In this document: in pieces, positions 24,510-37,482 of the stretch
Numbering within the stretch: position 1 is the first letter of the stretch
Layout: each line of letters opens with the position of its first letter
From: Zanthoxylum bungeanum
Lineage: Eukaryota; Streptophyta; Magnoliopsida; Sapindales; Rutaceae
Direction: 5' to 3'
DNA length: 64,000 nucleotides
NCBI GenBank assembly: GCA_019454045.1
Contig: SKCR01035582.1
Span: forward strand, 1-64,000
Translations under genes and position numbers: made by a program
The notes under the pieces: generated by a model
Database searches by the model: none
What the model was told of the DNA's origin: nothing
Seen by the model: the letters and a program-made list of their open reading frames with translations, nothing else

Positions 24510-26058
24510 ATGGTATCAGAGCCAATATTGAGCATGAAACTTTTTAGGGTTAAAATTGGGTAAAATATATTTGAGCATGATTTGATGAAATTGGATGATT
24601 GAGTATGCTTAAATGTAGTTAATTGAAGTTTGATTGGATCAATTTCATGAAAAGTTGTTTGGAACAATTTTCCCCAAAAATCTTGGCTTGGCTGAATGGT
24701 TGATGAACCCTAATGTCTTGGAATTTTTGATTTTTGATTCATTGGATGACTTGAAATCAATTGGGTAATGTTGATTTAATGTTGAATTGGATTTAATGGA
24801 TTGAATTCGAATTGGACATTAAAAATCCCTAATTACCGAGACATATAACATGGAAAATGGGTTTGATTTTTGATCAATTGTGTTGGACATTAATTATTGT
24901 TAATGAGCATGATTAATTAGGCTAATTGGTGTTTTGGAAATATTGATTTGGGTAATTAATTATGTAATACACTTTGAGTAATTAAATTGTGAAATTGGAA
25001 TTTTTGTAATTTAATTATTTGGGCTTAAATTTGATTTGGGCTTGAAAAATTGTTATTGGGCTTGGTTGTACCAAGATTGGTTTAGGGAAATTGGTTGGAT
25101 CCAATTGGGCCCAAAACCACATCCATAAAGTCCAATTATGACTAATGGACCTTAATTTTTAATTGGGCCTAATGGGCCTAAATTGATTTCTAGGCTTATG
25201 GGGTTATTCCTTGATTGGGCTTTAGTTATTGGGTTTGACCTAAGTTGACCAAAAGTCCATGCCTTAAGAAATTAATTAAAAGCCCATTGGACTTTAATTA
25301 AATTAACATTGGATGTTAATCGGGCTTTGAGGCCCGTAACGATTAAATTTGGAATTTAAGTCGTAAAGGTTTATTAATAAAGTGTATTATTTAATTTGGA
25401 ATTAAATAGTGAATTAGTATTAAATACATATTAAATTGGATTTAATGTTGTAGTTTAATTTAATTCAAGAATTCGTACTTTGAGTACTTATTCGCAAAAC
25501 GAGTCGGACTCGCGCAAAATCAAATCGTTGTTTGAACATTGGATGGTCATTAATTATCAGATTAATTAATTGGATTAGATTGATTGATAACATGCATGTG
25601 TGAATACATGGTTGCGATGCATGAATAATGTATATCATATGGATATTAGAAGGGTGAGGCAATTTTTGAAATTGTTGTAATAAATTTAGAATTTATTAAT
25701 TGGACCTGCATGTCCAGCCTATTACCTCCTTACTCTTTGTATTTCTCTTCTCACCTATTCCCCTCAATGTAAATGATTTTCTTTAGAAGTGTTATGTAAC
25801 GGGTAGAAGTAATACTTGTGCTAGCGGGAGAAAGGAAAGGGAGAGATTTGATCTATGATCAATGTGTTAAGTATCTATCCGCATATCATTATTATTTATT
25901 TATATGCACCTTATTATGTGTTTAGAATGCATGTTTAAGGGTGTATGATGATGAGACATTAACAAAGATAATAAATTGGTTGCCAATTTGCAATCGAAAA
26001 AACCCTCACAAAAAATTAAGCGTTTTTCCTTCCATTGAGTGATTCTTACTCAAGATCC
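24510..26058 (+). mobile_element. Copia family A: truncated second internal region
   Basis: This tracks 16653-18200 of A1 closely, starting with the primer site and leader. It stops abruptly after TTACTCAAGATCCAA, where family B LTR sequence begins. No coding remnant remains. There is no target-site duplication, so the end is a breakpoint rather than an insertion boundary. Confidence 0.85.
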
Positions 26059-27984
26059 AATTATAGGAGTTATAAGAGTGGTAATAACACTCTAGAATGG
26101 AAACAAGTCATCAAATGATAAAATTGATTCAATATTACACTAATATCATCCAATCAAACTTCACACATGCATCTAGCCTCCGAATCCATCCTCCAAATCA
26201 AAAAGCCCCAAAATCTAAGAAATGAAGAAACCCTAGAACTATTCTAAATATTCAAGAACAAGAAACAAGCTTTCTAAGTTTAAGTTTATTGAAAATTACC
26301 TCAAAATCTTGTAATTTCCTTAAATTTTTTCTTCTTCACTTTCTTCCTTATATCTTCAAGAAAATTTTAGGAGTTTTCTTTTATGGAGGTGTTCGACCAT
26401 GGAGCCTTATGGAAGGATAAATAAAATTTTCAACTTAAAAAATCAAGCCAAAACCGACTTAGGGGTAAAAGAGGGGTATTTTGTTCATTTGGTCAATTAA
26501 TTTAATTAAATAATGCAAATAAGCTTTAAATTAACAAATCCAATTTGTAAACTTTAAGCTTAATAAAATCATGCCACATGTAACCAATAATAATCAAACT
26601 TATTACATAATAATTATGTAATATTGATATAATTTAATTATCAAGATATTTAACATTTAAATACCTAAATAATTAATTAATGCGATTATTATTATATATG
26701 TATTTTTATTTACATTAAATAACAAATATATATATTAATGTCATGTGTCAAAGTCTCATTTGATAATTAATTAATATGTATCAAATCAAATTTTGTATCA
26801 AATACAAATACACATTAATTATTAATTGACTGAAATGCCCCTAATGCATGTATTTTCGTTTAACCATTTAAACGACTCAAATTAACTCATTTAATTCGGT
26901 GAAGTGTTATGAATAATCTATATTATTCATAACGTGTTGTCCTAGTGCTCAACGAGTATACTTTATATTGTGGGACTCTCTAAGTTTAGGTTTATCCGTC
27001 ACAGAATCCAATTTCGTGTCCATAATCCACCCACTCATGAATTATGACGACCACAGATAATCTCGCTAAACTATGCAAGTCAAAGTCATTACATACGTAT
27101 AATCCATCCGTCACAAGTTATCCATATTATACCTAGGATATAGATAAGAACGTCAAATACTTATAGTATAATATAATCGACTTTCAAATTTACGATCTTT
27201 AAATAACACTTGGAACTCGCTTCCGAAGTTATACCACGACCATGGATTTATTAGATCGCAAACACGTGTAGGATACATATGCCCTGTACACAGGACTGAC
27301 GGATTCTATCTTGATACGCACTGGATATCATGAGCATCAGTCCACACCCAACGAACAGGCGGAGGTCTGATCTAAATAGAGCAGTGACGTGTCTGCCATC
27401 AAAGTATGAAGGATAACTTATATATCCATTGTGGCATCTCAAGTCGAAGGACCACTATGCTCGCTCAACTCGAGAAGATTCCTATTGACGTTGGTGTACC
27501 ATCTATTAGGAAATCTTTAGTGAGTCGTTCAGTGTTTATCAAATAAACACCTACATGTCTATACGAGTCTCCCGAGACTCATGGTTCATTGGGATAAACC
27601 ATCGGACCAAGTCATGATATACGACATGTATTGCTCTCAACGGATTTTGCTAACTGACCCGTGTTAGTAAATTTTGACCATGAACTTTATTTAAGGATAT
27701 ACAACTTATAATGACGCTTCCCAATGTCAATTACAAACTACGTTGTAACTACCTACTACATTGTAAATCCTAGGGTCTTTGTCTATTATACATGAATCAT
27801 TAAATCAGATTTAGTTACAATCTAATCATAATTATATATCTAATTGTAATTAGATCGAATATGTATATAAAGGACAAGAGGTACTACCATTAAATAAGTA
27901 ATATTATGGAAAAAGAAATTATTCGTATTCATGAATTGGACATAAATACTATCCGGATTGGCACTCCGAGCACCAACACTAACA
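26059..27984 (-). mobile_element. Copia-like family B: left LTR, truncated (element on minus strand)
   Basis: It matches 45084-47017 closely, including an ORF pair at 27251-27442 and 46285-46476 that recurs only because the LTR is repeated. It ends ACACTAACA at 27984 and is followed by ATTTCTCCCACTTGCTC, the reverse complement of a polypurine tract. It is therefore the 3' LTR of a minus-strand element. About 600 bp of the LTR, the part beyond 26059, is missing at the junction with family A. Confidence 0.85.
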
Positions 27985-29863
27985 ATTTCTCCCACTTGCT
28001 CTAGTGCCAATCCACGGTATCATATACACATCTCATTGTGTATCATATACACATGGCCCTCAAGAGCTCACCTAGCACTCAAAAGGTAGGCACTCAAAAG
28101 GTAGGCAACAACAAGTAAACCGGATAACATATTGAGTCTGTCCAACAAACCCAATCGTGTCCCTTAGCCATCATCATTCATATTTTATGGAACTCAAGTT
28201 CGACATTAATATGACTCAGATGCGATATTAATATTGTGTTACAGTTACTGAGTTGTCTATGTATTTAGAAATGAAATCCAAATATTATGAGACAACCGCA
28301 AACACAACACTAATATCAAAGCTTCTAATTTATAAGGTCACTATGCAACTTCATAAGTCAATACTTCATAAGTTACAACTAATTCCACTTACACAGTAGA
28401 ATCATTCGTGACACTCCCACTGCATCTTTTCTGACTCTATATGACGTAGACTGTCTAACATCATAATTAGACTAAAAACTAATTTGATCCTAATGATTGC
28501 GGATTATATTCTCCATGAATAAGAAACTCATTTTTAATATCTCAAAGATAACAAAGAACATGTTTCAAGACACATCCTATGGCCTACAGCATATCAAATA
28601 ATTTGTAACAGTTACAATTAAATTGATATCTTTAACGTACATAATATATTATTCATTATGCTATCATCCTATAATGCATAAGATTGATTAGATATTCTAA
28701 TCAATTTCTCTTTCGACTAAGGAATCATCATTTACAAAATAAAAATAATATATACAAGAGACACACTAACTGTCAAACAGTTATCCTAATTGTCACACAG
28801 ATAGTCTTGCTGTGTCCTTTATTAGATTATATCTAATGCACGACTAATGTGAGTATCTCACAAGTCTCTTAGTTTTATATCATATATGAAACTTTATATC
28901 AAATATAATAGAGACTACTCCCACTGTTTTCATGGAGAAAAAATACTTAGGTAAACTTTTTACCTGACAAACATTTCATTATTACATTAATAATGACAAT
29001 GCCGTTGGGATATATAACACTAGAAAGAAATTTGTACGCTCCCACTAACCCTACTATCACATATATATTCTCTATGCTTTGATAAAATCAGACAATCTGA
29101 TAGTTATCAAAATTAGAGAACATAAATTTCCGGAAAGCTCACTTAAGTCTACAATAGGCTCTATAAGCTAGTATATCAAACTGTGATCTTAGCAGAATAC
29201 AAACTCTAAAGCCATTCTAGAATGAACTCTTCAAACAAAGAAACCACAACGGATTTCTCATTCGAAGAAACCATTCAGGAACGCCGATTTGTATTATTTA
29301 GCCAAAATACATAGTTTAATATCAACATTAACCAATATATCCTTAATTGTTCAAATAGTGTGACTAGAGACAATTTTTCTCAGAATCTACAATATATTGC
29401 TGAGTATAACCTTTCTAACTGTCATATTATAAAGGTCAAACCTTTAACAAGCTCATTTTGCTTTTGCTGCGCAAACAATTTGCACATTTTATGAACGATT
29501 CATAACGAAAACTTAATCAAGTTCAAAACTTGATCGTAGTAAGCTACGAACAATCTTAGATCTATGTTTCAATGCTAACTTCCGAAATCAATATCAGATA
29601 TCGCTCCCACTATAAGTTATAGGATAATTTTCTTCGATAAGAAAACAACAGAACCATTAAGTATCAAATACTACGCTAATGATTCTGATATCCTATTGGA
29701 CTTATATTGAATCTTTCTAAGGGTCATTTCATCTTATTAATTATGTAGTTCCATTATAGTTTATCACTCTCACATTTGACTTCAATAAGTCAAGTCTTTT
29801 CTATAATTGTCAACATCCGATGTTACACACCAAATAATAAAATAATTTTTTTACTCGGGATCG
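27985..29863 (-). mobile_element. Family B internal region, 3' part (RT/RNase H side), heavily decayed
   Basis: It starts with the polypurine tract at 27985-27996. On the minus strand, about 29029-29057 reads like the copia RT/RNase H linker next to VSGS (GGGTTAGTGGGAGCGTAC; family A has the same words at about 21670). Otherwise short frames with many stops. It continues at 39606 after removal of the family A insertion and one copy of GATCG. Confidence 0.65.
29859..29863. repeat. Target-site duplication GATCG, left
   Basis: GATCG directly flanks the left end of copy A3. The identical five bases follow its right end at 39601-39605. Confidence 0.88.
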
Positions 29864-31488
29864 TGTTGAGTTTCAATCAAGTCCCAAGAATCATCAATCA
29901 TGCATAAAAACGAGTTGAATACAACCAAGGAGTAAGGCGGAATTCATACTCACATTGATGGGTTTTGATGAAATGAAGAATACAAGCCTTCAAGCTCCCT
30001 CCATAAGCTCGGCAATAGCTTCCTCATGCAGTGGACTGCTCGGTTGGTGACTGGTTTGCCTCCTCCATGTTCGGCCATTGAAGACTCCATTGAAGCTTCA
30101 AGCTTCAAGCTTTCCAAGCTCACAAATTCGTTTCCCTATCACCATAATATAACCCATGTGTGTGCTAGCACTACTCTTCTTCAATATGCTTCTCAAAATT
30201 TCGGTCAAACCAAAAATTTTTGGAGAAGAAATCGGCTTTGAAACCGTGAAGAAAGAAGAGAAAAGAGAGGGAGAGGAAGAGATGCGTAAGTGGTGAGAGA
30301 GAGAGAGAAAATGATTTTTGGTTTATATATTTATTTTTTATTTTCCAAAAACAAAAACAAATATATAAATCATTTTCATATATATCAAAAGTCAAAAAGT
30401 AAAAGTTTATTAATGCTTTTTCCAACAACCATATCACTTCTACTTTTTACTTTAAGTCACATCACATCATTTTAATAAAGTGACATGTTGTCAAGTCACA
30501 TCACTCAAAGTGACAATTGATTTGACGCATGATGTGACTAACGATTTAACGCTTGATGTGACTTGCGTGCCGCGCTCGAATTCGAAATGCGAATGCGCTC
30601 GCAATCACTCTCGGGCTCGGGTTCGCTAATTTTATATAGATCTGTATCAAGCGTAGTATACCGTAGCATTGTGTATATCGGCCCAGTATCGGATAGTCAC
30701 GTGCTAGGGCTGGGGCTGGATAAGTGTCTGCCCCGTCCGAAGCACATGTCGGATGTCTGGTAACTAGTCTCTATAATCGGATATACATGACCTTGTCATA
30801 ATATCCCGATGGCCGGCCAGCACTTAAGAGCACTAATACCGTATCCTGCGTGACATCATCTCCACTATGACTGAAGTGATACTTCCGTCTCGACATCACA
30901 CCCAATACACTACGACTCTCTGATAAACCCAGAAGCGGTGTACGCAGAACCGGTTAAAGCCCTGTACCACCAAGACCAAAGTCTACCGATTATCGCAAGT
31001 ATTAGCGATGCAAGTCTCAGGTTAAGACTATACACACCTACCTTGAATTTCGGCCTCTCATAGACACATAGTCATAATACCAATGGGATTCTGAGGGGTC
31101 TATCCAGAGCGAAGCTGTTTCCCGTACCATCGGTGAAACACGACCTCCTATCGCACTTGCATAAGTATCCAATACTTATATATATGAGAACTATGCCGTT
31201 GTGCCCTCACAACGCACACAAGTGAAATACTAGCCTATTCTGCATTATCGATGTCCAGTCTCGATAATACTCCGGCAAGGGATATTTAATGATTAATCCT
31301 TCGGGGACTGATACTGTCTCATATCATTCTCAGTCCAGGAACTAATCACAGGGACCTCTCTTCATTTATATATCTATGGTGATCTAATCACAAATGATGA
31401 GAGTGCAATTTCCTTGTCACATAGTTAATTTGTACAACAACACCATGATCTGTACAAATAGTGACGCTATGGGTCATATTATCCAACA
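29864..31488 (-). mobile_element. Copia family A, copy A3: 3' LTR (left end), with ~490-bp deletion
   Basis: It runs TGTTGAGTTT to ATCCAACA and is followed by ATCTCCCACTTGGC, the reverse-complement polypurine tract. It is nearly identical to 37483-39600 (by eye about six substitutions in the first ~740 aligned bases). The sequence equivalent to about 38257-38744 is missing, with the junction near 30628-30632. The missing block contains the whole hairpin array. Confidence 0.9.
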
Positions 31489-34400
31489 ATCTCCCACTTG
31501 GCACATAGCCAGTCACTCGAGTGTCTAACACCCGAACTATGTACGGTTTGCTCAAATTGCTGAGGAGGAAAGGTTTTCGTCAGCGGATTTGTTTAATTAT
31601 CGTCTGACGCGATTTACACGATCATCACATCGCCACGATGTGTGATCCGAACGAATCAGATGATATAGAAGTATATATCTGGATCGTCGACGAGACCTTT
31701 AATTCCTTAGCCTGTGCTGACGCCTAGCTCAGCTGCTAAAAGAACTATATCTAATCTAATTAGATTTATTTTCGATCCAAATGGCTTCTATTGCTGCCTC
31801 AGCTGCAGCAATAATCCGCATTTGTTGTTTATTCGGCAACAGTTATCTTGCTCGGAATATTTCCAGCTCACTGTCCCGTTATTCAAACTTTATAGTACCG
31901 TAGTATTTTAATGTTTGGAAACTTGCAGCGGTGATCCCAGTCACTTCAAGTTGTCCTTCTCCATAGTTTAAGACAACATCTTTAGTTCTCTCAGATACTA
32001 ACAGATGTTCTTAATGTTCAATCCAGTGACTATCACTTGGATTGTCCTGATTGTGACTCCATATGCTCAAAGCGTATGAGACACCATATCGAGTACATTT
32101 TAAATGTACAATTTCCCAGAGAGTGTTAACAACTCCAAATCTATCCCAGTAGATCTTTATTCCTTGAATAAAGGTTGTTACTCCCCAGAATTCTACGGAG
32201 AATTTCTTATGAAAGCCAAGCTTTCACCGATTGCTTTATGGGAATTTCATTGTCAGTGCCCTCTCCCACTAACCTCCTTATATACACAAGAATTATTTCA
32301 TTTTGAGTCAAATCATAAACCATTATGATTATTTCAAAACGTCAGTTCCAAGAACCTTATGCTTGCATTAATCCAAACATGGATCGAATAACCCGCAAAC
32401 CTCGTTTGTTGGTTATACAAAATCGTCAGGATGTTGTAAGCATCCTCCAAAAGGTTTCCTTTTCAGGAAAGCGATTTTGATCTGCAACTGACACATTTCA
32501 TAAATGAAATATGCAGTTATCAACAAGCATCTTCAAAATGGATTTAACCATGGCACAGGTAAAAGGTTGAACCGTTATTAACACTATGTTGATAACGATA
32601 CTTTTCGTCAAAAGCCTAGCTTTGTACGTTGGTATGTTGCCTTCCATGTATGTCTTCCTTGAAGACGTTTAATGTACCAATAGGCACAATGCCTTATGGT
32701 ACAACAACTAGTATCTAAAATAGTTGTTATACATGGAATCCATTTCGGACTCATGGCACTTTGCCATAATAGGGAGTCGATACCTTGTATCACTACCTCA
32801 TACGTAATCAGTTGGTGTACCTTAAAAGATTAACATCTTTATGAGGTGAGATCAGAAACCCAACCCAAGGTTGTTTTCTGACTCTCTTTGATCTACGCGG
32901 TTCTTGTGTATTCGAAGATTAATGGTATAGATTCATCATAGATGAACTATTTGTGTTCCATTAAGGACTTCGTGCCTTGAACAGTATTACATCGATTTTC
33001 ATCGAGTATCACTGTCCTCCCACTGACCACTGCATATCGGTATTCCTCTCAGGAAAAACCGCATGGTGAGCAACAATCACATTGTTCTCATGTGAGATTT
33101 ATAAGTATTATACTTATGGTTTCCCTTAGGATAACCTATATTGGCACTTATCCAATTTGGGTCCTTAGTTTGGTATCATGCAAACGTTATGCCTGGCATA
33201 CCCAAATTACTAGAAATGAGAAACCCCGTTTCTTTCCTGTTCATATCCTATATGACATCTGTCAAACAGATTTATATGGAACCTTATTCTAAATAAGTTA
33301 TTGCACTGTTAAAACTTATCCGTTGAAGGAAATGGTAGCTCATAGTGACTCATGATTAGCCTTATCATGTCTAACATGATTCAGTTAATCCGTTCGGACA
33401 CACCGTCACTTTGACGTGTTTCGGGAGGAGTCCTCATTTGAAAGAATACTATACTCTTTCAAGTATATAAGAAACTTATTACTTAAGTATTTTCCATTAC
33501 GGTCTTACCGTGACGGTATAATATTATAGCCGATTTGTCTGTCTATTTCGTGTCGAGACTCTAAAAGTTTCCGATTTGTGTTCTTCAAAAGAAACACATA
33601 ACCATAACGTGATGCCACATCCGTTTAAGGTCACAAAATATTCATGTTCACATCTAGCCTAGCTAGACATGGGCCCACTAACTTCACCATGAATAGGGCT
33701 AACAGATCGGTGGCCTTTTACTATTACCAAGTAAATAGTATTTTAGGTACTTAACCTAATAAACTAGATTCGCAGACCTTATTTGAATAGTCAAATCAGT
33801 CATAGTACCCACTCTTCAAAAGTGTGGATATACGAATTCGTTAAATTGTGTCCTAGACAACAATGCCACAAATAAGTCTCTATTGATCAAATCAATTTGA
33901 GCTATTTATTTGTCATTTTATATGTTTGAGATTTTATTTATATTCAAAATATAAATTCTGTTATTCACATCTAATGTATTTATCTCAGTATCATCCTTAT
34001 ATAATAAAACACTTAATGTTCTATAATATAAAGGTTTTATCCGCAACAGATTAAACACTGATATAGAGATAATGTCTCTAGTCAAACTAGTTACATTATA
34101 ACAGTTCCTAATTTAAGTATATACCCAAAGGGTAGTTCCTAAACTTAGGTATCTACGGTCGAAACAGCGACTTTCGTCCCGTTTCCGATTCGCAGAGAAA
34201 TCTCGGCTTGAAGTCAGTATCCTGCTCAAAGCAGATTCTGAACATCAATACATATATTTTATGTACCACACTAAGTATTTAAAATCTAATTTCAAACTAG
34301 CTGTGTGAACATAACTAAGACAAACATTTTTAAGTAAGAGCCTTGCCCTTTCTTTAATTCCTTCGTGTCTGCCATATCCAAATGGTAGTCACTTTGGGAT

Positions 34401-37400
34401 ATGTCAATTATCCTTTTCAATATTTCAGAAACCTTAGGCCAAGCCTTGGGTTTTTAGAATATCGAAACGATGTGCACCTCGTGCTACATGCCCAATTGCA
34501 AACTTTGACTTTATCTCCTCTAGAATAGTCAATTAATTCTCCAAGAATTATAAATTGCAATTTTAATACTTCTTAAATCTAAAATTAGATTTATGACAAG
34601 TATATTAAATTAAGCATAAAGTCATCATCACATAAATCTTCCAAAGATTTTATGCTCTACTTATTTTGCTTAATTTTGGGCTTAAGGTGTAATAAGTTAT
34701 TTTATCAAATAAAGTAACCTATTATTAATTCCCAATTTGAAAATTAAATCATTTAAAATATTTTAATCCAAGATTATATTTTAAATATCCAACTTTTCAA
34801 TTTTATATTGATTACAATAGTCCAACTATTTAATCAACGATTAGTGGTACTATATATATTATAATGATTATAATAGTCCAACTATATAATCAAATTAATC
34901 CAAATTAATTAACCTCAATTACATTGATTACTATAATCCAATTATAAAATCAACTGTAAACTGAAATTAATTAATTCAAATATATTGATTAATATAATCC
35001 AATTATATATAATCAAGTATAATACAGTCCAACTGTTTATTAAAACAACAATTTAAATATTAGTCCAACTAACATTTAATATTACGACGAAATAATTTAA
35101 ATGAGCGCGTATGGCGAGTAATTGAACGAATATTGCAAATTCAATTTTTGCCTCCCACTATTTTTCGTCGAGCCTCTAACCCTCTGTCGAGTACTCGGGA
35201 AACCGTGTTTCCTAGTGGGCTAGGATCCCGTTAAATATCACACAATCTTGACTTTGGCCAACAAATTGTATGATAATTAACTAGTTAGATCTCGAAGATC
35301 AATTGGATCTCATCCAACTCCTAGATCCAGTAGGTGGACATCCAAGTCCCAAACATATATCTTATATATGCCTATACATCGAATGTATACCCTAACCTTT
35401 TTCCTCTGAATCAACTAGGCCTTGGCTTTGGCACAACAAACCTAGTGATCCCAGTCAAGCGCGGACCCATTGACATGGAAGCTTCGTATCAATGTCAATG
35501 GACAAGAAGTGGTCTTGACTTTGGCCAACAAACCACAACTTGGACACGACACCGATATGGAACAAAGCTTCGTGATTTAAACACACATCTTCGACGGACA
35601 AGGGCTTGACTTTGGCCAACAACCCCTGCCAATCTCAGATCTTGAGTAAGAATCACTCAATGGAAGGAAAAACGCATGATATTTTATGAGGGTTTTTCGC
35701 GTGCAATTGGCTACCAATTTATTATCTTTGTTAAGGTCTCATCATCATACACCCTTAAGCATGCATTCTAAACACATAATAAAGCGAGTATGGAATAAAA
35801 TAATAATGATATGCGGATGGATATTTTACATTGATCCTAGATCAAATCTCTCATTTTCTCTCTCCCGCTAGCACAAAATTTCTTCTACCCGTTACACTAC
35901 ACTTCTAAAGAAACCTCATATAATAGGGGGGATAAGTGAGAAGAGAATACAAAGAATAGGAGATAAGGCTGGACTCGCAGGTCCAATTAATAAATCAAAT
36001 TTATTACAATTTCCAAAATCGCCCCACCCGACTAATATCCATCCGATATACATTATTCAAACATCACAACCATGTATTCATACAAGCATGTTATCAATCA
36101 ATCTAATCAAATTAATTAATCTTGATAATTAGTGATCATCCAATGTTCAAACAAAGATTTGATTTTGTTCGAGTCAAACTCGTATTGCGAACACGTACTC
36201 AAAGTACGATTTCTACGAATTAAATTAAATTACATAATTAAATCCAATTTAATACGCATTTAATTCTAATTCATTATTTAATTCCAAATTAAATATTACA
36301 CTTTATAAAATAAACCTTTACGACTTAAATTCCAAATTTAATCGTTACGGGTCTCAAAGCCCGATTAATATCCAATATTAATTTAATTAAAGTCCAATGG
36401 GCTTTTAATTAATTTCTTGAGGCGTGGACTTTTGGTCAACTCGGGTCAAACCCGCAACCAAAGTCCAATCCGGGAGTTACCCCATAAGCCCATAAATTAA
36501 TTTAGGCCCATTAGGCCCAATTAAACGTTAAAGGTTCATTAGTCGCATTTGGGCCTTTTGGAAGCGGTTTTGGGCCTAATTGGATCCAACCAATTTTGGC
36601 CTAAACCAACTTTGTACAACAAAGTCCAATAAACCCAATAACAACTTAAAAGCCCAAATCCAATTTTAAGCCCAATAATTTAATTTCAAAAATCCAAATT
36701 TTCAATTAAATTACCTAAAGTGTATAGCATTATTAATTACCCAAATCAAAGTTTCCAAAACACTAAATTTGTCCAATTAATCATGCTTAACATCAATTAA
36801 TCATGTCCAACATAATTAAATCAAAATCAAACCCAATTTATACATGCTAAAGTCTCGGCCATAAGGGGAAAAAATGCCCAAATCAAATTCAATCCAATTG
36901 AACCCAATCAAACATAAATTCAACATCCCCAAATGATTTGTAAGTCATCCAATGAACAAAAAATCAAAAAACCAAGACAATTTTAGGGATCATATTTTCG
37001 GCCATCACAAGCAAATTGGGGAAAATTGTTCCAAACACTTTTCATCAAATGATCTAATCAATCATCAATTAAACAACATTCAAGCATTCTAAATCATCCA
37101 ATTTCATTAAACATGCTCAAAATCAAGTTTACCCAAATTTCTCATGCCCAAAATTTAGGGAAAAATGGATCCAACCAAATTTCATGAAATTGATTATGCA
37201 CAACATCAATTCAACCTCATTCAAGCATACTATACTAAACAATTTAATCATTTGATGCTCAAATTGAGTTTACCCAAATTAAAGTTTTGGCCAACATTAA
37301 GCAAATTGGGGAAAATCAATCCAATTAATTTTTCATCAAATTGATTACATATAACTCTAATTTATTCATATACAAGCATTCTTAAACAAACAATTTGCTA

Positions 37401-37482
37401 AAATCATGCTTAAATCAAAAAGCCCCAAATTTTGCTCAAGAACCCTAATTCGTTTTATGCAACCAATAGCTCAAGATACCAT
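31489..37482 (-). pseudogene. Copia family A, copy A3: internal region with dead gag-pol
   Basis: On the minus strand the A1 order can be followed: a decayed primer site (37469-37482, reads ATGGTATCTTGAGC), leader, hairpin cluster (about 35065-34805), a gag remnant lacking the CCHC knuckle near 34390-34410, and integrase near 33720-33540. RT near 32500-32300 reads IAFLKRKPFGG. An RNase H remnant lies near 31900-31750. The in-frame TAG of A1 integrase is present here too (33659-33661), as is the shortened TACAACATCCT word in RT (about 32428-32439). There is no usable frame. Confidence 0.82.

Noticed and set aside
30026..30241. ORF repeated almost identically at 37645-37860
   Set aside because: Both copies lie at the same place in the two A3 LTRs; no domain, and other family A LTRs do not keep the frame.
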